The notes: generated by a model not told the origin, from the sequence alone. 5,900 nucleotides of DNA from Pseudomonadota bacterium (GCA_021779875.1 JAJXZV010000368.1:1-5900), one strand, 5' to 3'; positions 1 to 5,848 are shown, counted from the stretch's first letter. A program made the numbers and translations.

Positions 1-463
1 GGCCGGCGGCGCGCAGCGCGTCGAGCGCGCGATCCACCGCGTAGCCTTTGGCGATGCCGCCGAGGTCGATGCGCAGCGGCGCCCGCTTGACGACGGTGAG
101 CGGGCTCGAGAGGTCGAGGTCGCGGCACCGGCCGCCCGGCTCGGGCAGGCAGGGATCGAAGGCGCCGCCGGACAGCTCGTGCAGCCGTTGGCTCGCCCGC
201 AGCACGGCGTCGGTCCAGGGGTCGACCCGTACCCGGACGCCGGGCGGCGCGGCGTTCAGCGCGGCCAGGTCGGCGCCGGGCCGGGTCGGATGCATCAGGG
301 CCTCGACCCGGCTGATCGCGGCGTGGGCGGCCGCGATGCCGGCGGCCGCGGTGCGCGCATCGGCCGCCTCGGCCTCCATGGCGACCAGGGTCCCCATGCC
401 GACGCGCAGTCGCGCGAGGCGGACGGACCGATCGGCGGATTCGTCGGCCGGAAGGGTTGCCAT
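1..463 (-). CDS. apbE: FAD:protein FMN transferase (ApbE family), N-terminal part, cut by window edge
   Basis: ApbE enzymes transfer FMN from FAD onto a Thr of an S/T-G-A-T motif in target flavoproteins, using Mg2+. The visible 154 residues contain three family landmarks: the first strand VGMGTLVAMEA (21-31), GGAFDP (99-104) and the hallmark DLGGIAKGYAVD (133-144). The rest, including the metal-binding C-terminal part, lies beyond the left edge. The stretch between GGAFDP and DLGGIAKG is only about 28 residues, shorter than in classical ApbE, so this looks like a compact variant. The ATG at 463 is fixed as the most upstream start, because an in-frame TGA lies at 485-487 with no other start codon between. 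The resulting N-terminus is hydrophilic, with no signal peptide or lipobox, although most ApbE proteins act in the periplasm. No Shine-Dalgarno is visible. It is divergent from the FMN-binding protein gene, its likely substrate, and shares a Fur box with it. Confidence 0.92.
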   Translation of the reverse strand, partial: MATLPADESADRSVRLARLRVGMGTLVAMEAEAADARTAAAGIAAAHAAISRVEALMHPTRPGADLAALNAAPPGVRVRVDPWTDAVLRASQRLHELSGGAFDPCLPEPGGRCRDLDLSSPLTVVKRAPLRIDLGGIAKGYAVDRALDALRAAG

Positions 464-485
464 GGGTTGATATCTTAATGATAAT
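457..485 (+). promoter_or_regulatory. Predicted sigma70 promoter for the FMN-binding/heme membrane protein operon
   Basis: The sequence shows a -35 element TTGCCA (457-462, one mismatch to TTGACA), a 17-base spacer and a -10 element GATAAT (480-485, one mismatch to TATAAT). Transcription would start near 492, giving a leader of about 25 bases before the ATG at 517. The -10 hexamer lies entirely inside the Fur box, so Fur binding would block RNA polymerase. The -35 overlaps the first codons of the divergent apbE. Confidence 0.6.
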
Positions 486-492
486 CATTCGC
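474..492. promoter_or_regulatory. Fur box between apbE and the FMN-binding protein gene
   Basis: The core AATGATAATCATT (477-489) is a perfect palindrome around a central A. Over 19 bases the site matches 15 positions of the classical consensus GATAATGATAATCATTATC; the mismatches are all near the ends. Fur with Fe2+ binds such sites and represses transcription. The site lies 10 bases from the apbE start and 24 from the start of the divergent gene, so one site could control both. Such an AT-rich island is striking in this GC-rich window. That the regulator is Fur rather than a relative such as Zur or Mur is inferred from the match and from the nearby feo genes. Confidence 0.85.
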
Positions 493-516
493 AATACAAC
501 CGCCCGAGTGAGCCCG

Positions 517-1077
517 ATGTCGGTCGATGCCCGTTTCTCCACGCTCCTGTTCGCCGCCTTGCTGCCCAGCGCACCGGTGGTGTGCGCCGCCGAATACCTG
601 GACATCGACGCCGCCCAGAAGGCGGTCTTTCCGGAGGCCGATGCCTTTCGAGAGATCCTCCTGCCGCTGACCCCCGCCGAACAGGCCGCCGTGCTCGAGC
701 GCGCCGGACCCCAGCCGGCGCACGGCCGGTGGCGGGTGTTTCGCGCCGAGCGCGGCGGAGCGCTGCTGGGTCATCTGTTCATCGACGAGGTGATCGGCCG
801 CCAGAGCCTGATCACCTACGCGCTCGGCATCGAGCCGCAGGGCGGAGTGCGCGACCTCGAGATCATGGCGTATCGCGAAAGTCATGGCGGCGAGATCCGC
901 AATGCGGCGTGGCGCGCCCAGTTCCAGGGTCGCCGCGAGCTCGATCAACTGCGCTTTCGCACCGATATCAAGAACATCTCCGGGGCGACTCTTTCCTCCG
1001 AGCACGTGACCCAGGGGGTGCGCTGGCTGCTCGCCCTGTGGCAGGTGGCTCTGCGCCCGCGGCCGGCGACCGGCTGA
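517..1077 (+). CDS. Secreted FMN-binding domain protein with covalent-FMN motif
   Basis: A 186-residue protein of the FMN_bind family (related to NqrC/RnfG and the NosR flavin domain). It begins with a Sec-type signal peptide (hydrophobic residues about 7-23, likely cleavage after VCA at 22-24; no twin Arg), so it should be periplasmic. The C-terminal motif DIKNISGATLSS (150-161) contains the SGAT signature, and Thr158 is the expected site where ApbE attaches FMN by a phosphoester bond. Upstream conserved features are LITYALGI (98-105) and YRESHGGEIRN (119-129). There is a single FMN domain and no membrane anchor after cleavage. ATG 517 was chosen because it begins a clean signal peptide and has GAGTGAG just upstream; GTG 508 is a possible alternative, and an in-frame ATG at 457 lies upstream of the predicted transcription start. 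Likely role: electron carrier between the heme membrane protein encoded next and an external acceptor, perhaps Fe3+. Confidence 0.88.
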   Translation: MSVDARFSTLLFAALLPSAPVVCAAEYLDIDAAQKAVFPEADAFREILLPLTPAEQAAVLERAGPQPAHGRWRVFRAERGGALLGHLFIDEVIGRQSLITYALGIEPQGGVRDLEIMAYRESHGGEIRNAAWRAQFQGRRELDQLRFRTDIKNISGATLSSEHVTQGVRWLLALWQVALRPRPATG

Positions 1078-1083
1078 ACGCCC

Positions 1084-1524
1084 ATGTCCCGTGGCTTGCG
1101 CGCCGTGACCCATGCGATGCTCGCCCTGCTCGCGGCGACGGGATTCGGCTGGCTGATTCTCGACGGCCTCTTCGCCCGCACCGGTCCGTTCGGGGTCGAG
1201 CCGAGTCCGCTGCAGCCGCCGCTGCGGCTAGCGCACGGCGTGCTCGCGATCCTCGGGGTCTACCTGCTGGGCTGGATTTCGGCGCGGCACGCCGGGCCGC
1301 GCTGGTCACGCGGCCTGCGGCGCACCAGCGGCGCGACCTTCGCGGCGTCGCTCGCGGTGCTCGGCCTGACGGGATTCGCGCTTTACTTCCTGACCGACGA
1401 CGGCTGGCGCCGGGCCGCCGCGCTGGCGCACGACGTGCTCGGCGTCGCGGCGGCCGCGGCCGGCATTCAGCACGGAGTCGTCGCGAGCCGCAGGGACATG
1501 CGCAGCGCCGACTCCCGCCCCTGA
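1084..1524 (+). CDS. Four-helix membrane protein, probable di-heme cytochrome b type electron conduit
   Basis: A 146-residue protein starting 6 bases after the FMN-binding gene, so almost surely in one operon. Four hydrophobic segments are visible: about 8-27, 50-68, 83-103 and 112-133. The positive-inside rule (R3, R6; cluster RHAGPRWSRGLRR 68-80; RR 136-137) puts both ends in the cytoplasm. His10 (helix 1) and His130 (helix 4) then lie near the cytoplasmic face, and His51 (helix 2) and His116 (helix 4) near the periplasmic face, as expected for two stacked b hemes. This resembles small membrane cytochromes (cytochrome b561-like or DUF4405-like) that accompany flavinylated proteins, but I cannot assign a family by sequence alone. 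Probable role: passing electrons from quinol or a cytoplasmic donor to the periplasmic FMN protein. The 3' end overlaps the convergent GNAT gene by 58 bases, and the stop is followed in frame by two more (TGA TAA TAG, 1522-1530). Confidence 0.78.
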   Translation: MSRGLRAVTHAMLALLAATGFGWLILDGLFARTGPFGVEPSPLQPPLRLAHGVLAILGVYLLGWISARHAGPRWSRGLRRTSGATFAASLAVLGLTGFALYFLTDDGWRRAAALAHDVLGVAAAAAGIQHGVVASRRDMRSADSRP

Positions 1525-1937
1525 TAATAGCCCTGCATCTCGCGCACCGGCACGAAGCCGAGGGACTCATAGAAGGCGCGCGCGCCGGCGTTGCGCAGGC
1601 GCAGTTCCAGGTCCATCCGAAAGACGCCGGCCTCGATCACGGTGGCGCACAGCCACTCGATCAGGCGACGGCCCAGGCCCTGGCGCCTATGCGCGGAGGC
1701 GACCGCCAGCAGGTTCAGGTGGGCGTCCCGTTCGTTCAGGCGCAGCACCGCGAACGCGGCGAGATCGCCTTCGCGGCGTGCCACCACCACCGAATGGTCG
1801 CGGCCCTCCATGCAGCGGCGCACGCGGGCGGTGGTCCAGGTCCATTCCAGGCCGTGCTCGATCAGATCGCGCGACATCACGGCGATCCGGTTCGCCTCCT
1901 GCGGTCGCGCGAGCCCGAGCGTGAACAGTTCGGGCAT
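1467..1937 (-). CDS. GNAT family N-acetyltransferase
   Basis: A 156-residue protein with the GNAT fold, which transfers an acetyl group from acetyl-CoA to an amine. Motif A is clear: LNLLAVASAHRRQGLGRRL, with the acetyl-CoA pyrophosphate loop RRQGLG at residues 84-89. Motif B follows as NAGARAFYESLGFVPV (116-131), where Tyr123 is the usual candidate general acid. The arrangement resembles RimI-like enzymes, but the substrate (protein N-terminus, small amine or drug) cannot be told. The ATG lies 3 bases after the stop of the iminopeptidase gene and has no Shine-Dalgarno, which suggests translational coupling. Its last 58 bases lie opposite the end of the membrane protein gene. Confidence 0.88.
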   Translation of the reverse strand: MPELFTLGLARPQEANRIAVMSRDLIEHGLEWTWTTARVRRCMEGRDHSVVVARREGDLAAFAVLRLNERDAHLNLLAVASAHRRQGLGRRLIEWLCATVIEAGVFRMDLELRLRNAGARAFYESLGFVPVREMQGYYQGRESALRMSLRLATTPC

Positions 1938-1940
1938 CGT

Positions 1941-3101
1941 TCAGCGGCTGCGGTAGCGGTCCGTCGCCAGGATCAGTTCGTGGGTGTTGCCGGGCTCGAA
2001 TGCGGAGTGGCCCGCGTCCGGCACCAGGCGGAAGTCCGCCTCGGGCCAGACGCGGTGCAGATCCCAGGCGCTGGTCGCCGGGCAGACCACGTCGTAGCGG
2101 CCCTGCACGATGGTCGCGGGAATGTGGCGGATGCGCGCCACGTCGTCGAGCAACTGGGATTCGCTGCGCAGGAAGCCGCGATTCACGAAGTAGTGGCACT
2201 CGATGCGCGCGACGGCGAGCGCGAAATCGTCCTCCGCCCATTTCTTGATGTTCTCGGGATTGCTGTACAGAAAGCTGGTCGAGGCCTCCCAGACGGACCA
2301 GGCGCGCGCGGCCGCGAGCGCGGCCCGCCGATCGGTGCCGGTGAGCAGGCGGTGATAGGCGCTCAGGAAGTCGTCGCGATCATCGGGCGGGATCAAGTCG
2401 CGATAGGCCTCCCAGCGGTCCGGGTAGATCTCCGAGGCGCCGTGCTGGTACATCCAGCGGATCTCGGCGTAGCGCAACAGAAAGATGCCGCGCAGCACGA
2501 GCTCCGTGACGCGCTCCGGATGGGCCTCGGCGTAGGCGAGTGCCAGGGTGCTGCCCCAGGAGCCGCCGAACACGAGCCACCGCTCGATGGCGAGGTGCTT
2601 GCGCAGACGTTCGATGTCCGCGACCAGGTGCCAGGTCGTGTTCTCGACCAGACTCGCGCTCGGGCGGCTGCGCCCGCAGCCGCGCTGGTCGAACACCACC
2701 ACGCGATAGTGTTGCGGATCGAAGAATCGGCGGGCGCGCTTGTCCGAGCCGGCGCCCGGACCGCCGTGCAGGAAGATCGCCGGCTTGCCGGCCGGATTGC
2801 CGCATTCCTCGTAGTAGATCTCGTGCACGTCCGAGACGCGCAGGTACCCCTGGCGATAGGGTTCGATGGGCGGATACAACTCGCGCCGCACGGGTGCGCC
2901 GGCCTCCACCGCCGACCTTCGCGCGGCGCGCTGCGGCGGGGCCGGAGCACGCTTGGCCGCGGTGCCCGAACGCTTCGTGGGCGCGGCCGAGCGCTTGGCC
3001 GCGGTGGCGGAGCGTTTCGCCGCCGACCCCGGCGAGGGGCGGCCCGCGGTCTTGCGCCGTGCGGCCGGCTTCTTCATCGCCCCCGTGTTCTTTTTCTTCA
3101 T
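1941..3101 (-). CDS. pip: Proline iminopeptidase (alpha/beta hydrolase, family S33) with added basic N-terminal tail
   Basis: Pip removes N-terminal proline from peptides and normally acts in the cytoplasm. With the start at 3101 the protein has 386 residues. The catalytic body (about residue 74 onward, ELYPPIEPY) is about 313 residues, the usual length of bacterial Pip. Visible landmarks: oxyanion motif HGGPG (112-116), DQRGCGRS (138-145), nucleophile Ser181 in GGSWGS, catalytic Asp337 in GRYDVVCP and His365 in DAGHSAFEP. The first 70 or so residues are rich in Lys, Arg, Ala and Pro, with heptad repeats, and are not part of the usual enzyme. The ATG at 3101 was preferred over ATG 3107 because GAGGA lies 6 bases before it, while it directly abuts 3107. 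GTG codons near residues 65 and 71 could give a tail-less form but lack a visible ribosome site. It follows the HIT gene by 23 bases and precedes GNAT by 3. Confidence 0.92.
   Translation of the reverse strand: MKKKNTGAMKKPAARRKTAGRPSPGSAAKRSATAAKRSAAPTKRSGTAAKRAPAPPQRAARRSAVEAGAPVRRELYPPIEPYRQGYLRVSDVHEIYYEECGNPAGKPAIFLHGGPGAGSDKRARRFFDPQHYRVVVFDQRGCGRSRPSASLVENTTWHLVADIERLRKHLAIERWLVFGGSWGSTLALAYAEAHPERVTELVLRGIFLLRYAEIRWMYQHGASEIYPDRWEAYRDLIPPDDRDDFLSAYHRLLTGTDRRAALAAARAWSVWEASTSFLYSNPENIKKWAEDDFALAVARIECHYFVNRGFLRSESQLLDDVARIRHIPATIVQGRYDVVCPATSAWDLHRVWPEADFRLVPDAGHSAFEPGNTHELILATDRYRSR
2949..3011 (-). repeat. 21-bp tandem repeat (three units) coding a basic heptad in the Pip tail
   Basis: Three in-frame 21-base units encode SATAAKR, SAAPTKR and SGTAAKR (residues 31-51 of the 386-residue protein), preceded by a partial unit ending AAKR. 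At DNA level, 15 bases, CGCTTGGCCGCGGTG, recur exactly at 2950-2964 and 2992-3006, two units apart. Such Ala/Lys/Arg repeats resemble the tails of bacterial histone H1-like proteins. Unit number could vary between strains by slippage. Confidence 0.8.
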
Positions 3102-3107
3102 CGCCAT

Positions 3108-3112
3108 TCCTC
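3108..3112 (-). promoter_or_regulatory. Shine-Dalgarno deciding the pip start
   Basis: On the minus strand GAGGA ends directly at ATG 3107 and lies 6 bases before ATG 3101. Only the second ATG has a workable spacing, so translation should begin at 3101. Confidence 0.65.
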
Positions 3113-3124
3113 GAAGTGGTACCT

Positions 3125-3478
3125 CTAGGCGGAGGTGCGCTGGAGCAACGGGCCCAGCGGCCGCCCCCCCAGCAAGTGCAGATGCAGGTGATAGACCTCC
3201 TGGCCGCTGTCCGGATTGCAGTTGACGATCAACCGATAACCGCTCTTGGCGATGCCGTGCTGGCGCGCGAGATCGCGCGCCACGAGCATCATGTGGCCGA
3301 CCAGCGATTCGTCCTCGTCGGTCAAGTCGTCCGCCGTGGGAATGACCTTGTTGGGCACGATCAGGATGTGCACCGGGGCCGCCGGCCGGATGTCGAGGAA
3401 CGCGGTCACGCGTGCGTCGCGATGCACCACGGTGGCGGGCAGTTCGCCCGCGATGATCTTCTCGAAAAGCGTCGACAT
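3125..3478 (-). CDS. HIT family (HinT-like) nucleotide hydrolase/transferase
   Basis: A 117-residue histidine-triad protein, the usual length of the Hint branch, which hydrolyses purine nucleoside phosphoramidates and acyl-adenylates. The signature HLHLHLLGG spans residues 97-105; His99 is the expected nucleophile. The preceding GQEVYH (92-97) and the N-terminal FEKIIAGELPATVVHRD also fit. The ATG at 3478 begins exactly at the family N-terminus (MSTLFEKII). The frame stays open upstream to 3910, but that stretch lies antisense to feoA and has no family resemblance, so it was excluded. No Shine-Dalgarno is evident; a hairpin begins 4 bases upstream. It is the first gene of a minus-strand set with pip and GNAT and diverges from feoA. 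Confidence 0.93.
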   Translation of the reverse strand: MSTLFEKIIAGELPATVVHRDARVTAFLDIRPAAPVHILIVPNKVIPTADDLTDEDESLVGHMMLVARDLARQHGIAKSGYRLIVNCNPDSGQEVYHLHLHLLGGRPLGPLLQRTSA

Positions 3479-3482
3479 ATCA

Positions 3483-3507
3483 GGCAGCTTTGAGGGCCTA
3501 AAGTGCC
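3483..3507. other. Hairpin immediately upstream of the HIT start codon
   Basis: GGCA plus CTTT (separated by one bulged base) pair with AAAG plus TGCC, enclosing an 8-base loop. In the HIT mRNA this would fold where the ribosome site should lie, 4 bases from the start codon. There is no T-run, so it is not an obvious terminator. Function is unknown. Confidence 0.45.
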
Positions 3508-3574
3508 AAGAGTAGCAGGAACGGCGCTGCGGCCCAGAGCCTCGCGCGCGACGAACCGACATGGCGCGATGCAG

Positions 3575-3605
3575 CATTACCATTCGGGTTCCCCTAATGG
3601 TAATG
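3575..3605. repeat. Perfect 10-bp inverted repeat upstream of feoA
   Basis: CATTACCATT (3575-3584) and AATGGTAATG (3596-3605) are exact reverse complements separated by 11 bases. The arms are AT-rich against a GC-rich background, which points to a protein-binding site rather than chance. A weak promoter fits in the same place: TTACCA (3577-3582), 16-base spacer, GGTAAT (3599-3604), with one element in each arm. The right arm overlaps the Fur-like site. This could be an operator for Fur or for a second regulator. Confidence 0.65.
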
Positions 3606-3617
3606 GGAACGATTCTC
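3599..3617 (+). promoter_or_regulatory. Fur-like site in front of feoAB
   Basis: Thirteen of 19 bases match the Fur consensus in the register GGTAATGGGAACGATTCTC. The site ends 15 bases before the feoA start and overlaps the right arm of the inverted repeat. Repression of feo by Fur with iron is well established in other bacteria. The match is weaker than that of the box at 474-492, so the exact register is uncertain. Confidence 0.6.
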
Positions 3618-3632
3618 ATGTAGCATGGCGTC

Positions 3633-3935
3633 ATGAATACCGATCCCAATTCCGCCGCTGGCGCCGTTGCCGGCGGCCCCGCAGAAGTCGAACTCGCCGA
3701 ATTGCCGATCGGCATGCGCGCGCGGGTGGTGGCCGTGTCCCAGGCCGATGGCCACGCGCCCCTCGACCTGCACAAGCGCCTGGCCGAACTCGGTTTCCTC
3801 CCGGGCGAGGTCGTGCGCATCGTCGCGCGCGGGTTCCTCGCGCGTGAGCCGATCGCCGTTCGTGTGGGCACGGGCACGTTCGCATTGCGCCTGTTCGAGG
3901 CGGCCTGCATCCGCGTGTGCCCGGAGCCGGCCTAA
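3633..3935 (+). CDS. feoA: Ferrous iron transport protein A
   Basis: A small cytoplasmic SH3-like protein needed for FeoB-dependent Fe2+ uptake. At 100 residues it is longer than E. coli FeoA (about 75); the extra length is a low-complexity N-terminus (1-19, Ala/Gly-rich). The core shows the family pattern: LAELPIGMRARVVAV (21-35), KRLAELGFLPGEVVRIV (48-64), the EPIAVRVG strand (72-79) and FALRLFEAACIRV (83-95). ATG 3633 is the start that keeps the whole domain; no clear Shine-Dalgarno precedes it. Fifteen bases separate it from feoB, so both are in one operon under the Fur-like site. Confidence 0.93.
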   Translation: MNTDPNSAAGAVAGGPAEVELAELPIGMRARVVAVSQADGHAPLDLHKRLAELGFLPGEVVRIVARGFLAREPIAVRVGTGTFALRLFEAACIRVCPEPA

Positions 3936-3950
3936 GCGCGAGCCCCTTCC

Positions 3951-5840
3951 ATGGCGACGTCGCCGAGCGCACCAAGTCCGCTGGTCGCCTTGGTTGGCAA
4001 TCCCAACTGCGGCAAGACCGCTCTGTTCAACGTACTGACCGGCAGCCGTCAGAAGGTCGCGAACTACGCGGGCGTCACGGTCGAACGCAAGGAAGGCGCG
4101 TTGATCGCGCCGTCGGGACGGCGCGTGCGCGTGCTCGACCTGCCGGGCGCCTATAGCCTCGATCCGGTGACGCCGGACGAGCGCGTCACCGCGGACGTAT
4201 TGCTCGGGCGCCGCGCCGGCGAGCCGGTGCCGGACGTCGTGGTCTGCGTCACCGATGCGACCAACCTGCGGCAGAATCTGCGGCTGGTGCTGAGCTTGAA
4301 GCGCCTCGGCCTGCCCATGGTCGTGGCGTTGAACATGGCCGACGTCGCCCGGCGCAAGGGGATCATGCCGGATGCGGCGCGACTGTCGGCCGAACTCGGT
4401 GTGCCGGTGGTCGAGACCGTGGGCATCAAGGCGGCGGGGGCCGCGGCCCTGATCAAGACGCTCGACGCCATGGCGATGCCGGCCGGCGGCGGACGGGTCG
4501 CGCCGTGGCTCGCCTTGAGCGCCGCGGACGTTGCGCACGACCAGTCGGAGGTGCGGCGGATCCTGGCGGCCGTCGGCGGCGAGCATCTCGAGGGCGTCAC
4601 CCGGAGCGATCGGCTCGACGCGGTGGTGCTGCACCCGCTGTTCGGCCCGCTGATCCTCGCGGCGGTCCTGTTCCTGGTGTTCCAGGCGGTGTTCGCCCTG
4701 GCGCCGCTGCCTATGGATGCGATCAAGGACGGCGTCGGCGCCTTTGCGGACTGGCTGGCGCGCATGCTGCCGCCGAGCCTGCTGCGGGATCTGCTCGTGA
4801 ACGGAATTCTCGCGGGCGTCGGCAGCGTCATCGTGTTCCTGCCGCAGATCGTGATCCTGTTCTTCTTCATCCTGACGCTCGAGGACTCGGGCTACCTGCC
4901 GCGGGCCGCCTTCCTGCTCGACCGGCTCATGGGCAGCGTTGGCCTGTCGGGCCGCGCCTTCATTCCGCTGCTGTCGAGTTTCGCGTGCGCGATTCCCGGC
5001 ATCATGGCGACCCGGACCATCCAGAATCCGCGCGACCGGCTCACCACCATCATGATCGCGCCGCTGATGACCTGCTCGGCGCGGCTGCCGGTCTACGCGC
5101 TCATCATTGGCGCATTCGTTCCCCATCGCACGGTGTGGGCCGGCTTGCAGCTGCAGGGACTGGTCCTGTTCGTGCTGTACGTCGCGGGCGTCGCGAGCGC
5201 CATGGCGGTCGCCTACGTGCTCAAGCGCGGCGGTCCGGGCGGGCGGTTCCAGCCGCTGATGCTCGAACTGCCCGCCTACCACTGGCCCAGCCTGCGCAAT
5301 CTCGGGATCGGGTTGTGGCAGCGCGTCGAGATCTTCCTCACCCGCGTCGGCACGATCATCCTCTCGCTGATGGTGATTCTCTGGGCGCTGAGCTCGTTCC
5401 CGGCGCCCCCCGCGGGCGCCACCGGCCCGGCGATCCAGTACAGCGTGGCCGGACACATCGGCACCTGGCTCGCCGCCCTGTTCGCACCCCTCGGTTTCAA
5501 CTGGCAGATCTCGATCGCGCTGGTGCCCGGTCTCGCCGCGCGCGAGGTGGCCGTGGGCGCGCTGGGCACGGTCTACGCGCTGTCGGCGAACGGCGCCGAC
5601 GTGAGCGGGGCGCTGACGCCGTTGATCGCCCATTCCTGGAGCGCGGCAACGGCCGCATCGCTGCTGGCGTGGTACGTGTTCGCGCCGCAGTGCCTGTCCA
5701 CGCTGGCGGCGGTGCGGCGCGAGACGAATTCCTGGCGTTATCCGCTGATCATGGCGGGCTACCTGTTCGCGCTGGCGTATGCGGGGTCCTTGATCACCTA
5801 TCATCTGATGCTGGGGTATGCCGGCCGAGCGGCGGGCTAG
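3951..5840 (+). CDS. feoB: Ferrous iron transporter FeoB (GTPase-permease), compact form
   Basis: FeoB imports Fe2+ across the inner membrane using a cytoplasmic GTPase domain fused to a permease. G motifs are intact: G1 GNPNCGKT (16-23), G2 Thr43 in YAGVT, G3 DLPG (63-66), G4 NMAD (128-131). The permease starts near residue 230 (HPLFGPLILAAVLF). It carries both gate signatures: FACAIPGIMATR (344-355) and PLMTCSARLPVY (371-382), with GLAAREVAVGALGTVYAL (527-544) further on. Cys346, Cys375 and Cys581 lie in the membrane part and may line the iron path. At 629 residues it is about 140 shorter than E. coli FeoB (773). Much of the loss is in the helical GDI linker between the G domain and the first helix, which is about 60 residues here. 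The frame is open from end to end with no sign of damage. A strong Shine-Dalgarno for the next gene overlaps its stop. Confidence 0.97.
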   Translation: MATSPSAPSPLVALVGNPNCGKTALFNVLTGSRQKVANYAGVTVERKEGALIAPSGRRVRVLDLPGAYSLDPVTPDERVTADVLLGRRAGEPVPDVVVCVTDATNLRQNLRLVLSLKRLGLPMVVALNMADVARRKGIMPDAARLSAELGVPVVETVGIKAAGAAALIKTLDAMAMPAGGGRVAPWLALSAADVAHDQSEVRRILAAVGGEHLEGVTRSDRLDAVVLHPLFGPLILAAVLFLVFQAVFALAPLPMDAIKDGVGAFADWLARMLPPSLLRDLLVNGILAGVGSVIVFLPQIVILFFFILTLEDSGYLPRAAFLLDRLMGSVGLSGRAFIPLLSSFACAIPGIMATRTIQNPRDRLTTIMIAPLMTCSARLPVYALIIGAFVPHRTVWAGLQLQGLVLFVLYVAGVASAMAVAYVLKRGGPGGRFQPLMLELPAYHWPSLRNLGIGLWQRVEIFLTRVGTIILSLMVILWALSSFPAPPAGATGPAIQYSVAGHIGTWLAALFAPLGFNWQISIALVPGLAAREVAVGALGTVYALSANGADVSGALTPLIAHSWSAATAASLLAWYVFAPQCLSTLAAVRRETNSWRYPLIMAGYLFALAYAGSLITYHLMLGYAGRAAG

Positions 5841-5848
5841 GAGGGCGT

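Noticed and set aside
457..516. Upstream ATG 457 for the FMN-binding protein
   Set aside because: It precedes the predicted transcription start and the Fur box, and would put about 20 unrelated residues before a normal signal peptide.
1327..1338. Second SGAT motif, inside the membrane protein (residues 82-85)
   Set aside because: It lacks the surrounding D-x-x-x-S-G-A-T-x-S pattern. The predicted topology puts it at the cytoplasmic end of helix 3, so flavinylation by a periplasmic ApbE is unlikely.
582..3128. Very long open frame on the plus strand (848 codons)
   Set aside because: It runs through the FMN-binding and heme protein genes in another frame and then antisense to GNAT and pip. 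The product is Arg/Ala/Pro-rich with no recognisable domain. Such shadows are common in GC-rich DNA.
3575..3605. Inverted repeat read as a transcription terminator
   Set aside because: Arms are AT-rich, no T-run follows, and no gene on either strand ends nearby.
3479..3910. N-terminal extension of the HIT protein (open frame to 3910)
   Set aside because: The extension lies antisense to feoA, has no family similarity, and the Hint fold begins exactly at the ATG at 3478.
3594..5804. Long open frame antisense to feoAB (736 codons)
   Set aside because: Full of Arg, Gln, His and Asp with no hydrophobic core or motif; a mirror of feoB codon bias.
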